Assembly: GCA_039029915.1 (NCBI GenBank)
Contig: JBCCFD010000369.1
Location: 1 to 8,305 of the forward strand
Source: QQUD01 sp039029915
GTDB lineage: Bacteria; Chloroflexota; Anaerolineae; Promineifilales; Promineifilaceae
Length of the DNA: 8,305 nt
Direction: 5' to 3'
Positions 1 to 6,009 of the stretch are shown here, in pieces. The notes beneath the pieces were generated by a model. That model had not been told where the DNA came from, did not search any database, and saw only the letters and a list, made by a program, of their open reading frames with translations. Within the stretch, counting starts at the first letter, position 1. Each line of letters starts with the position of its first letter. The translations under genes and the position numbers were made by a program.

Positions 1-1
1 C

Positions 2-502
2 TATGCCCGCGGTTTAGAAGACGGCCGTTTCCCCGTCGTCAGCTGGATTGCCGACCGTCCGCCACAAGTCAATCCAGAGCAGTGGCAATTAGAGATTAAC
101 GGTGCCGTTTCAACTCCCAAAGCATTTAAACTGTCCGAATTACAAGCCCGCTCTTTGACACAGCAAACGGCCACGCTGGACTGTACGGGCGGCTGGTATA
201 CCATTCAAGATTGGGAAGGTGTATCAATAAGCGAGCTATTAAAAGAGGCTGGGGCTTTAGATACGGCCGTTAGCATCACCGTCCGCTCAGTGACGGGATA
301 TAAGCGTCGTTTTTCACTGAAAGAAGCCAACACCTATATTTTGGCGTTAAACATGAGCAATGAACCACTTTCACAGGGGCACGGCTACCCCGTGCGGCTC
401 ATTGCATTCGATAAACGGGGTGTTGAATGGGTCAAATGGGTTGATGAAATCCAAGTCAATACGACGAGTAAAATTTGGCAATCTCCCCTGCCCCTTCAAT
501 AA
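2..502 (+). CDS. Molybdopterin-dependent oxidoreductase (sulfite oxidase/YedY fold), C-terminal part
   Basis: The open frame enters from the left edge, so the start is outside the window; 166 residues and a TAA stop are visible. The fragment matches the oxidoreductase molybdopterin-binding domain: FPVVSWIAD near residue 10, a WQLEINGAV strand, then LDCTGGWYTIQDWEGVSI, whose Cys61 of the fragment is in the position of the molybdenum-ligating cysteine of this family. The distal half has the family-typical GYKRRFSL, PLSQGHGYPVRLIA and EWVKWVDEIQV segments. Known members reduce or oxidise small substrates such as sulfite, or oxidised methionine in proteins, and many related proteins carry an N-terminal membrane anchor that cannot be seen here. 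The substrate is unknown. A TTG at 155 could open a shorter frame, but it lies inside the conserved domain and is not a start. It converges on the PPOX gene with no intervening base. The fold is assigned with high confidence. Confidence 0.88.
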   Translation, partial: YARGLEDGRFPVVSWIADRPPQVNPEQWQLEINGAVSTPKAFKLSELQARSLTQQTATLDCTGGWYTIQDWEGVSISELLKEAGALDTAVSITVRSVTGYKRRFSLKEANTYILALNMSNEPLSQGHGYPVRLIAFDKRGVEWVKWVDEIQVNTTSKIWQSPLPLQ

Positions 503-509
503 TTATTGA
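496..509. repeat. 14-bp perfect palindrome spanning two convergent stop codons
   Basis: TCAATAATTATTGA is a perfect palindrome centred exactly between the TAA of the molybdopterin oxidoreductase (500-502) and the TAA of the PPOX gene (505-503 on the minus strand). Both genes therefore end in the mirrored codons Gln-stop. It is too AT-rich and short to be a convincing bidirectional terminator. Confidence 0.6.
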
Positions 510-883
510 GTCAGTTCAATACCTGCAATGCCGTCCAAGCTTCGGCCGCGCAGCCGACCCATCAGGTTAATTAAACGAAACATCATGCCATATTTTTTCA
601 ACATGCGGCCGCGCAGCGTTGTTATATCAGCTTGGGTATCGAGAATTTTGGCTTTTGCCGAGACCCAGTCGCTTAGCGGGGTACCGCGAGCATCGCTTTT
701 ACAAAGCTTGACATCTTCATTGCGGCGAATGCGCTTCACCTTCCAACTGTCTGCCTGTGTCCATACAAACAGTCTGTCATTTTCTTTTACGACCCACACC
801 GGCGTTTTAACACCGGTGCCATCCTTCTTAAACGTTTCTAAATTGATATATTGCTGTTCGCCGATTGTTAAAAAATCCATCAT
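503..883 (-). CDS. PPOX-class (F420-dependent type, Rv2061-like) oxidoreductase
   Basis: A 126-residue split-barrel flavin/F420-binding protein. The N-terminal half reads as the PPOX-type barrel: QQYINLETFKKDGTGVKTPVWVV (residues 10-32), RLFVWT (37-42) and SWKVKRIRRNEDVKLCKSDARG (46-67). This pattern is characteristic of the Rv2061 subgroup of PPOX-class F420-dependent enzymes. Such proteins bind a deazaflavin or flavin cofactor and reduce small substrates in the cytoplasm; the natural substrate here is unknown. The basic C-terminal tail carries LRGR twice (90-93 and 111-114), encoded by the same 12-bp DNA repeat (543-554 and 606-617). There are two adjacent ATG codons at 883 and 880. The minus-strand sequence AGAGGATTA lies just before them and supplies a GAGG Shine-Dalgarno core, favouring 883 or 880. 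The start lies about 135 bp after the racemase stop, so co-transcription with it is possible but not certain. Confidence 0.85.
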   Translation of the reverse strand: MMDFLTIGEQQYINLETFKKDGTGVKTPVWVVKENDRLFVWTQADSWKVKRIRRNEDVKLCKSDARGTPLSDWVSAKAKILDTQADITTLRGRMLKKYGMMFRLINLMGRLRGRSLDGIAGIELTQ

Positions 884-940
884 TAATCCTCTATGTGTGT
901 CGAAGTTTCTAAATCGAAAACTTTGGTAGCTAAAAGCTTC

Positions 941-1014
941 GGAACCTCAAAGAAACGAAGTTTATCTTTGCCATTTTTTCAAAGCAGGAACTTCGTTTCA
1001 CTTAGGTAGGCTCC
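941..1014. repeat. Inverted repeat with nested stem between the racemase and PPOX genes
   Basis: A perfect 11-bp arm GAAACGAAGTT at 952-962 is repeated inverted as AACTTCGTTTC at 989-999. Inside it, CTTTG (966-970) pairs with CAAAG (980-984). An outer, imperfect pair GGAACC (941-946) and GGCTCC (1009-1014) may extend it. It starts 20 bp after the racemase stop codon in the direction of transcription, so it could stabilise or end that message. The minus-strand sequence after the stem is only weakly T-rich (TTTGAGG), so a strong intrinsic terminator is not supported. A second copy of CGAAGTTT lies at 901-908, which gives the gap a repeat-like character. Confidence 0.6.
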
Positions 1015-1018
1015 GCAC

Positions 1019-1660
1019 TTATTGACTTAATAGCCGGTCAGCGCGATCAACAATCGCTTGAACACCGAGTTCTGGGCTGCTCAAAACGGGACAGCTAACC
1101 TTAACCAGCGCTAACGCTCCCATCATGGAAGCCTGAGCCAAAATAATCACATCTGCATTTTCGGCAACAGCTTCTATCACCTTAGCAATTGCTTCATGAT
1201 AACGAGCAAGATCGCCCGCTTCAAAATAGGGCCATGCCTCCGTGATGACATGAATATCAACATCCACTGGTTTTTCGCCGGCCACGTCGTGAAAAAGGGC
1301 CATTGTTGGCGCAATCGTGCTTTCAAGCGTTGCTAAAATTCGGATTCTGCCACCGATTCGTATTGCTTCTTCCATCATGGGTCGATCAACCCGCAGGACA
1401 CGCTGTCTGTCAACTTGCTCGGCTAAGGGCCCAATTGTGGAACAGGTGCATAACAGCACGTCCTCATCTTTCGTCATCTTTTGAGCAATTAAGGCTGCTA
1501 TCTCTTTTTGAACAGCATCAATGTTTTCTTTCTTTTGAGCTTGTTCCAACAGGGATTCAACAACGATATGCTCGCCGCTTAATTCGTTATTCATTTGCTC
1601 AAAAATGGGCTGAAAAGTATTGATGTGAGTTTGAGCCGTATGCAAAAAATAGATAGTCAT
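1019..1660 (-). CDS. Asp/Glu racemase-superfamily protein
   Basis: A 213-residue cytoplasmic protein of the aspartate/glutamate/hydantoin racemase fold, which has two similar lobes and normally one catalytic cysteine per lobe. The first-lobe motif LLCTCSTIG is at residues 69-77, with Cys71 and Cys73, followed by RVDRPMMEEAIRIGGRI (90-106) and LATLESTIAPT (109-119). The second-lobe motif is LAQASM (174-179), which has Ser178 where canonical racemases have cysteine; Cys190 sits further on in VSCPVLSSPELGV. This single-lobe cysteine layout argues against a classical two-base racemase. A one-sided racemase, a decarboxylase-like or another isomerase activity is possible, and the substrate cannot be read from sequence. 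ATG at 1660 is chosen because the family N-terminus begins there; the GGGAG before it is only one base away, so ribosome binding looks weak. It is transcribed divergently from the dehydrogenase. Confidence 0.83.
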   Translation of the reverse strand: MTIYFLHTAQTHINTFQPIFEQMNNELSGEHIVVESLLEQAQKKENIDAVQKEIAALIAQKMTKDEDVLLCTCSTIGPLAEQVDRQRVLRVDRPMMEEAIRIGGRIRILATLESTIAPTMALFHDVAGEKPVDVDIHVITEAWPYFEAGDLARYHEAIAKVIEAVAENADVIILAQASMMGALALVKVSCPVLSSPELGVQAIVDRADRLLSQ

Positions 1661-1669
1661 GCTCCCATT

Positions 1670-1699
1670 TTGACATCGTTTTCCTGAATGGCAAAGAAT
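1670..1699 (+). promoter_or_regulatory. Possible sigma70-type promoter for the short-chain dehydrogenase
   Basis: A perfect -35 hexamer TTGACA lies at 1670-1675. With an 18-bp spacer it meets AAGAAT (1694-1699), a 4-of-6 match to TATAAT. It sits in the 81-bp divergent gap and would give a short leader before the ATG at 1742. The weak -10 keeps this tentative. Confidence 0.35.
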
Positions 1700-1741
1700 T
1701 GGTACAGTAATAGAAAATATCAGAAGGATTAGTAGACAACT

Positions 1742-2536
1742 ATGACAAATTTAAACAGGGCAACCGTACTTTTAACTGGCGCAACTGGCGGGTTTGGCAT
1801 ACAGCTTATTTATCAGCTTTTAGCTAAAAACAGCCGCTTAATTTTGACAGATATCGATCAAGTGGCGTTAAAAAAGGTGGCGCAAGAAGCCAAAACGGCC
1901 GTTTCTTCCGGCGAAATCATTGCTTGCATTGGGACGGATTTAGCGACAGAAAAAGGGCGTGAGCATCTTTATGAATCGGTAGAACAACTCAACGTACCTG
2001 TTGATGTGCTGATTAATAACGCGGGCGTAGCGGTCATGGGGCGACATGATGAGGTGCCAAAAGAGCGGTGGTCATTCTTAATGCACTTGAATTTGCTGGC
2101 GCCTATGGAGATATGCGCTCACTTTATGCCCCAAATGATTGACAGAAAAAAAGGTCACATCGTCAATATCTCATCAGTGGCGGGTTGGATCGGACCACGA
2201 GGATTGTCGTCATATGCTGCCAGCAAATTTGGGCTTCGCGGGTTTAGTGAAGCGATTTCAGATGAATTAGCTCCGTTTGACGTGAAGGTAACAGCCGTTT
2301 ACCCCTACTTTAGCCGTACACCAATATTAGATAGTGAATCTCATGGCAGCTACATTGACCGGGGATCACTGCCCGATAGTGAGCTTACTGATCCGGCTGA
2401 TATTATGGCCAAGGTTATTCAAGCTATTGAATCAAACAAGCTCCACCTGTTTCCCGACACAAGAGGCAAGCAGCTACAATTTCTAAAGCGATTATTCCCG
2501 AGCTTGCTAAAAACAGTGGGGCGACGATTTCAATGA
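1742..2536 (+). CDS. Short-chain dehydrogenase/reductase (SDR)
   Basis: A 264-residue classical-size SDR of the Rossmann fold. The cofactor motif TGATGGFG is at residues 12-19. The acidic Asp37 closing the second strand (LTDID) suggests a preference for NAD(H). NNAG is at 92-95, Asn117 in LNLLAP, the catalytic serine in NISSVAG (142-148), and Tyr158 and Lys162 in YAASK, so the Asn-Ser-Tyr-Lys tetrad is complete. After the sixth strand the usual PG turn is replaced by YPYFSRTPI (187-195). The substrate-binding C-terminus (IMAKVIQAIES, then a basic LKRLFPSLLKTVGRRF end) resembles SDRs acting on lipid-like or hydrophobic substrates, but this is only a hint. An AGAAGGA site at 1722-1728 lies 13 bases before the ATG, which is rather far. 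The end overlaps tail-to-tail by 7 bp with the next minus-strand gene. It could form a divergent pair with the racemase. Confidence 0.92.
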   Translation: MTNLNRATVLLTGATGGFGIQLIYQLLAKNSRLILTDIDQVALKKVAQEAKTAVSSGEIIACIGTDLATEKGREHLYESVEQLNVPVDVLINNAGVAVMGRHDEVPKERWSFLMHLNLLAPMEICAHFMPQMIDRKKGHIVNISSVAGWIGPRGLSSYAASKFGLRGFSEAISDELAPFDVKVTAVYPYFSRTPILDSESHGSYIDRGSLPDSELTDPADIMAKVIQAIESNKLHLFPDTRGKQLQFLKRLFPSLLKTVGRRFQ

Positions 2537-3264
2537 TCGGTTTGATTGGCTAATGCCACCATTAAGCCTGCCTGATAGCTTAATCCCAGCGGCTCATACC
2601 CTAATGTCTCAGCCGCTTCATCTCCAAAAATAATGCTCATAATCAGCGGATAGTCATCCGTCTCGAGGTGAGGAGCAATTAGTTCGCGTGAATACGCCAA
2701 TTCATCAGCATCTAGCATTTGGGTGATGCCGCTTTTCTCCAGAACAAACCCTTCTTGGGCCATCATCTCTTGCAGGGTTGAGGCAAATCCGTATTTTTCA
2801 ATGTAGAGACCCCGAAATACGGCCGTTGCTAAAGCGTGGCGCACTTTTTCAAGAGACGGCCGTTCGCTGCTCCAGAGCAGCCCTACCAACCAGCCCCGCC
2901 TAAAGTGCGGCTTCGTTTCAAATCGTTCGCCAAACTCCACTGAAAACCGCTCCGTCCACATCCCGTGTGCATCATCCGCCATCACGAGCGCAGCTTGATA
3001 CTGATGGCTCATTTCCTGTAGCTGAGGCTGAATCTCAGCCAAGCAGGTCCCAGCCACCTCGTCAGCCTGCTCGTCAAGGTAAAGGTCTAGCGCCTCAGGC
3101 ACATGGTCTTTAGCCATAGGATTCATGGCAGACAAAGGCAAACGCATATCTTGAGTATGCGGGTCGCGCAACGTTTCAATGTACCGCTTGAAACGTTCGG
3201 GACCGCGTGGAATCTCGTACAGCTCTCGCTGAAGTTTAATCAAAGGATGATAAACAACTGCCAT
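2530..3264 (-). CDS. Conserved protein of unknown function, downstream of the protease
   Basis: A 244-residue soluble protein without signal peptide or membrane segment. I cannot name its family with confidence. Visible landmarks are MNPMAKDHV (47-55), MADDAHGMWTERF (95-107) with clustered Asp97, Asp98, His100, Trp103 and Arg106, FRRGWLVGLLWSSERPS (121-137), a helical ATAVFRGLYIEKYG segment (146-159), and a C-terminal IIFGDEAAETLGYEPLGLS (211-229). The Asp/His/Arg cluster looks like a functional site, but no reaction is claimed. The start is ambiguous: ATG at 3264, or a TTG at 3273 that directly abuts the protease stop codon. A GGGAG is 3 bases before the TTG and 12 before the ATG. Tight packing behind the S8 protease implies one transcript. 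The 3' end overlaps the dehydrogenase gene by 7 bp. Confidence 0.75.
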   Translation of the reverse strand: MAVVYHPLIKLQRELYEIPRGPERFKRYIETLRDPHTQDMRLPLSAMNPMAKDHVPEALDLYLDEQADEVAGTCLAEIQPQLQEMSHQYQAALVMADDAHGMWTERFSVEFGERFETKPHFRRGWLVGLLWSSERPSLEKVRHALATAVFRGLYIEKYGFASTLQEMMAQEGFVLEKSGITQMLDADELAYSRELIAPHLETDDYPLIMSIIFGDEAAETLGYEPLGLSYQAGLMVALANQTDH

Positions 3265-3273
3265 CTTCGTCAA

Positions 3274-5445
3274 TTACTCCCGCGTCACAATAGGCAAATA
3301 CAGCATGTAATCCGATGCCACCGGCGGTGGCGGTGGGGGTAGAGGCGCGCCGTCTCCTTCAGCTAGGGCACCGCTAGCCACCAAGGCGTAAGGCTGTGGT
3401 CCCATTGGCACTTGAAAAGCAGAAACTTGGATAATGTAAGTGCCTTCTTGAGGATTTTCAACAACCAACCCTTCTACATTATTGATCCGGTCGGCTTGAT
3501 CTCCCCCGTTTCCATATAGTGTCGTACCATCTGGCGCCGTTACGATAAGGTCTAAATCATTCACTAGCTGCTTTTCAGCAGACATGGAAGCAGGTGGATC
3601 CGTCCAAACCAAATTTATCCGCAGGGGAGTATCTGAAGATGTGACAGTTAAAGGTGTGCTTTCACTGTCCAAATAATTATCCGTTTGTCCAGTCAGGAGT
3701 CCTTGATCTTCAGCAACGAACCAAAGGTCATGACCATCGTCATTTACGATAAAACTCAAATTGGCGCGCCCCCATCCGGCCACGCTATTTGGCCAGGCGT
3801 TAGGAATTTCTTGTAAAGCACCCTCTGCGTACTGTCCCGGTGCAATATTGGCGGCACCATTGAGCAAAAGGGCTTTAATCAGAGCCGCCGGTGGGTTGGA
3901 AACCCCCATCTCTTCTACCAACCACTCACGAACAAGTGTCCCCATACCGGCCACAATAGGCGTTGCCATCGATGTACCACCAGAATAAACGTAATGTTCG
4001 TTTGTTTCGTGAGCGCCCCACAGCGTCGTGGCCCCATCGACATGTGAGCGATTGGAAATGATGCTTGTGCCCGGGGCCACAATATCTGGCTTAATACGGC
4101 CGTCATCTGTGGGGCCTCTTGAGGAAAACGCAGCCATTCCATTTGGATTATTAGCAATAAGATCGGTGGCGATTGGCTCAAAGAAAAAACAGCCTAAGAG
4201 TATCCAAGGCGACCCCCCAATATCAGATGCAGAACGATTACTCTCTGTTGCCCCAACCGTAATGACATTTTTTGACGTGCCGGGTGAAAGCAAGGAGTCT
4301 TCATCAACGACCCCGTTGCCATCGAGGCAAATTTGGTCAACAGACCCATCGGTACCTGAGTTACCAGCACCGGCAAAAAGTATCATATCTGGGTTATCCC
4401 AAATAAATTCATCCGTTCGCATCGCCCCAAATGGATATCCACCAAATTGGGCCTCACCAGAATCACCCGTTGTGCCCCCCCAAGAGTTACTGTGCAAACG
4501 AACACCTTCATCATACGCCTCCTGAAACAGGGTATAGTAATCGGCCGGTAGCCCATTTATCGCCCCCTCGGCGGTGACTTCAAAACCTTGAACGACTAGC
4601 TCAGCTTCGGGTGCCATGCCAGCAAAAGATCCTGTATAAGATTTAGTGGCTGGATTGGCCCCTGATTGAACACCGGCCCCTAATAATGAGCCTGCCACAT
4701 GCGTCCCGTGGCCTTGATTATCATCCCACGATTCTCCTTGCACAAGCGCAATGCCCTTAACAATTCGGCCAGCAAAATCTGGACTAAGCGTTGAAAAATC
4801 GCCTGTGTCCAGACCTGAATCAGCGATACCTACCCGCTGACCTGAGCCATATAGGCCATAATCGGTCCAGATTTGGTTGACTTGCCCAATGACTCTTGCT
4901 TCATCATTTATTAGCTCTACGGGAATCATTGGTTCAATCCAGCGAACGTCATCTTGGGTCGCTAATTGGAGCAGTTCAGCCGGTGAATACACGGCCGTTA
5001 ATCCCTCAATCTCACCACTCCAGCGACTGACGTATACGCCATCAATTTGAGCATCTCCATCACCAAAGCGACTCAAAATAGATGGGGAAAGCTTGTCAAA
5101 AGGGGTAAAAGGTGCGGTTTGATAAACGCCATCTAGCTGAACCATCTCTCGAAATTGAGCCGTTTCCCCTCGAACTAAAAAAGCATAATCAGGGATATAC
5201 TCCAATATTTCTAAGCCAGCGGTTTCAATTTGGGCAATGTTTTCTTGGGTAATCGGTTCAGAAAATTGCACAATTTGATAGTTTGGCAATGATTGCTTAA
5301 AAACGGCCGTTTCTCGCCATTGCGAATCAAGCTGCATTCGGTGTAAATGAAGCGATGGCTGAATATCCTGACTCGATAACGTGATTGGAAAATTGATAAT
5401 GAGGAAAAATATAAATAGAAATGAAAGTCGATTAATCCAACGCAT
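3274..5445 (-). CDS. Secreted subtilisin-like serine protease (S8, Kp43-like)
   Basis: A precursor of 723 residues from the ATG at 5445 (726 from the GTG at 5454; residue numbers use the longer form). A basic n-region (RWINR) and a hydrophobic stretch (11-25) form a signal peptide. Residues ~35-185 look like the propeptide of Kp43-type subtilases (IVQFSEPIT, ILEYIPDYAFLVRG). The catalytic domain shows Asp212 in GIADSGLD, His249 in GHGTHVAG, oxyanion Asn365 in AGAGNSG and Ser495 in SGGTSMATP, so it should be active. Residues ~575-700 form a beta-sandwich typical of this group (LVWTDP, VNDLDLIVTAPDG, GTYIIQVSAF). A proline run (705-711) and a short YMLYLPIVTRE tail follow. It probably degrades extracellular protein. 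An AAGGG lies 4 bases before the GTG and 13 before the ATG, so either start is possible. The likely promoter is in the AT-rich gap upstream. Confidence 0.95.
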   Translation of the reverse strand: MRWINRLSFLFIFFLIINFPITLSSQDIQPSLHLHRMQLDSQWRETAVFKQSLPNYQIVQFSEPITQENIAQIETAGLEILEYIPDYAFLVRGETAQFREMVQLDGVYQTAPFTPFDKLSPSILSRFGDGDAQIDGVYVSRWSGEIEGLTAVYSPAELLQLATQDDVRWIEPMIPVELINDEARVIGQVNQIWTDYGLYGSGQRVGIADSGLDTGDFSTLSPDFAGRIVKGIALVQGESWDDNQGHGTHVAGSLLGAGVQSGANPATKSYTGSFAGMAPEAELVVQGFEVTAEGAINGLPADYYTLFQEAYDEGVRLHSNSWGGTTGDSGEAQFGGYPFGAMRTDEFIWDNPDMILFAGAGNSGTDGSVDQICLDGNGVVDEDSLLSPGTSKNVITVGATESNRSASDIGGSPWILLGCFFFEPIATDLIANNPNGMAAFSSRGPTDDGRIKPDIVAPGTSIISNRSHVDGATTLWGAHETNEHYVYSGGTSMATPIVAGMGTLVREWLVEEMGVSNPPAALIKALLLNGAANIAPGQYAEGALQEIPNAWPNSVAGWGRANLSFIVNDDGHDLWFVAEDQGLLTGQTDNYLDSESTPLTVTSSDTPLRINLVWTDPPASMSAEKQLVNDLDLIVTAPDGTTLYGNGGDQADRINNVEGLVVENPQEGTYIIQVSAFQVPMGPQPYALVASGALAEGDGAPLPPPPPPVASDYMLYLPIVTRE

Positions 5446-5454
5446 TGCAAACAC

Positions 5455-5830
5455 ACAACCCTTTTATAAGATTGGCACATCATAATTGATTAGAACAAAA
5501 TTATAAACTACTATTATGCTCAGGGTAACAAAATGTACATGGGAAACAGTCTAAATATTAGGCAAAAAACAGATTTATACTGAAGTAAAACTACAAATTT
5601 TCTCATACTTCTTTATACATTGTCACACATTTCCACACATAAAAAATTTTTTATACTATCAATATTACAAACAAATGTACTACCCGTATATTCAGTCTCG
5701 CCAATTTCAATACCCATATATTGGCATTTTTAAAGTTTTTGCTTTTTTTTATACTTAAAATTTGTCCCTCTGAATTAGGTTGAATTTTCGCAAAATCGAA
5801 CATTAAGCTTTGCAATGAAATCGATTTGTT
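5455..5830. other. AT-rich intergenic region without a gene
   Basis: No credible coding frame is seen on either strand. Its base composition is far more AT-rich than the flanking genes, and it contains none of the ACGGCCGT palindromes. It holds a 16-bp palindrome (A6T6 flanked by AT, 5639-5654) and a CACACAT pair 10 bp apart (5624 and 5634). TACCCGTATATT/TACCCATATATT are spaced 30 bp (5681 and 5711). A GCCAAT/ATTGGC inverted pair lies at 5700-5705 and 5720-5725. TTTATAC occurs four times (5574, 5612, 5650, 5748), the first three exactly 38 bp apart. It presumably carries the promoters of the divergent protease and RNA/decarboxylase units. Confidence 0.7.
5500..5531 (-). promoter_or_regulatory. 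Possible protease promoter
   Basis: On the minus strand a perfect TATAAT occupies 5505-5500. Upstream, TTGTTA (5531-5526) matches the -35 consensus at 4 of 6 positions, but the 20-bp spacer is long. A start point near 5493 would leave a leader of roughly 40-50 bases before the protease start. The -10 is convincing in an AT-rich background only to a limited degree. Confidence 0.35.
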
Positions 5831-5837
5831 GTATCAT
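5810..5837 (+). promoter_or_regulatory. Possible promoter for the structured RNA / decarboxylase operon
   Basis: TTGCAA (5810-5815, 4 of 6) and TATCAT (5832-5837, 5 of 6 against TATAAT) are separated by 16 bp. Transcription would begin at about 5843-5845, almost exactly where the first long helix of the predicted RNA begins. That coincidence is the main support. Confidence 0.4.
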
Positions 5838-5839
5838 AA

Positions 5840-5995
5840 ATCTTAGTCAATGTTGGAATAAAGGGATGCAAGACCCCCTCCCCCCAAAACTGGCACGAGA
5901 GAAACGCGACTGAACCCAACTTTGACTAGGATAAGGCTAACCCCTTGCATTCCTGGCACTATCTGAATTGCCCAGCTTCGCTGGGCTTTTTTTTT
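5840..5995 (+). ncRNA. Candidate structured leader RNA or small RNA with crossing helices
   Basis: Helix A: 5840-5856 pairs with 5916-5932 (17 positions, one U-U mismatch, one G-U). Helix B: 5862-5872 pairs with 5944-5954 (11 pairs, one G-U). Their strands interleave, so they form either a pseudoknot or two alternative folds. An intrinsic terminator follows at 5970-5995. The linker between helices (5873-5915) is a C-rich run followed by a purine-rich CACGAGAGAAACGCG segment, a typical place for conserved unpaired bases. A 7-base direct repeat CTGGCAC occurs at 5890 and 5953. A suitable promoter lies just upstream. I do not recognise a known riboswitch or ribozyme class. Two readings fit: a regulatory leader controlling the decarboxylase/oxidoreductase operon by attenuation, or a free RNA of about 150 bases ending at its own terminator. 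Confidence 0.5.
5970..5995 (+). terminator. Intrinsic (Rho-independent) terminator
   Basis: A perfect 7-bp stem, GCCCAGC (5970-5976) with GCTGGGC (5980-5986), closes a 3-base TTC loop and is followed directly by nine T residues (5987-5995). This is a textbook plus-strand terminator. It lies 14 bases before the decarboxylase ATG with no plus-strand gene upstream, so it must end the leader or small RNA rather than a message. Confidence 0.88.
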
Positions 5996-6009
5996 ACCAC
6001 CATAAGACC

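Noticed and set aside
528..929. Plus-strand frame of 133 residues opposite the PPOX gene
   Set aside because: It is antisense to a well-supported gene, and its product looks like random translation rich in Arg and Ser.
4028..4525. Plus-strand frame of 165 residues opposite the protease
   Set aside because: It mirrors the catalytic domain of the S8 protease, whose triad is intact; the product has no domain features.
5681..5722. Two near-identical 12-bp repeats as the start of a CRISPR array
   Set aside because: Only two copies, too short, and no cas genes or further units.
5700..5731. GCCAAT/ATTGGC inverted pair followed by T residues as a terminator
   Set aside because: The stem is weak with a 14-base loop, and no plus-strand gene lies upstream.
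5886..5910. Resemblance of ACTGGCACGAGAG plus AAACGCG to part of the ykkC/guanidine-I riboswitch core
   Set aside because: As far as I recall the consensus, the other conserved blocks and the helix arrangement are missing, and the downstream genes are not typical for that class. The likeness is short and may be chance.
5840..5954. HDV-like self-cleaving ribozyme, suggested by the interleaved helices and a GGCTAA before the last strand
   Set aside because: Helix A is far longer than a P1 helix, there is no clear P3 or P4 hairpin, and no cleavage site at the start of the helix is evident.
5968..6009. N-terminal extension of the decarboxylase by 14 residues from a TTG
   Set aside because: The extension is translated from the terminator stem, loop and T-run, and the resulting peptide has no family similarity; ATG at 6010 is the natural start.
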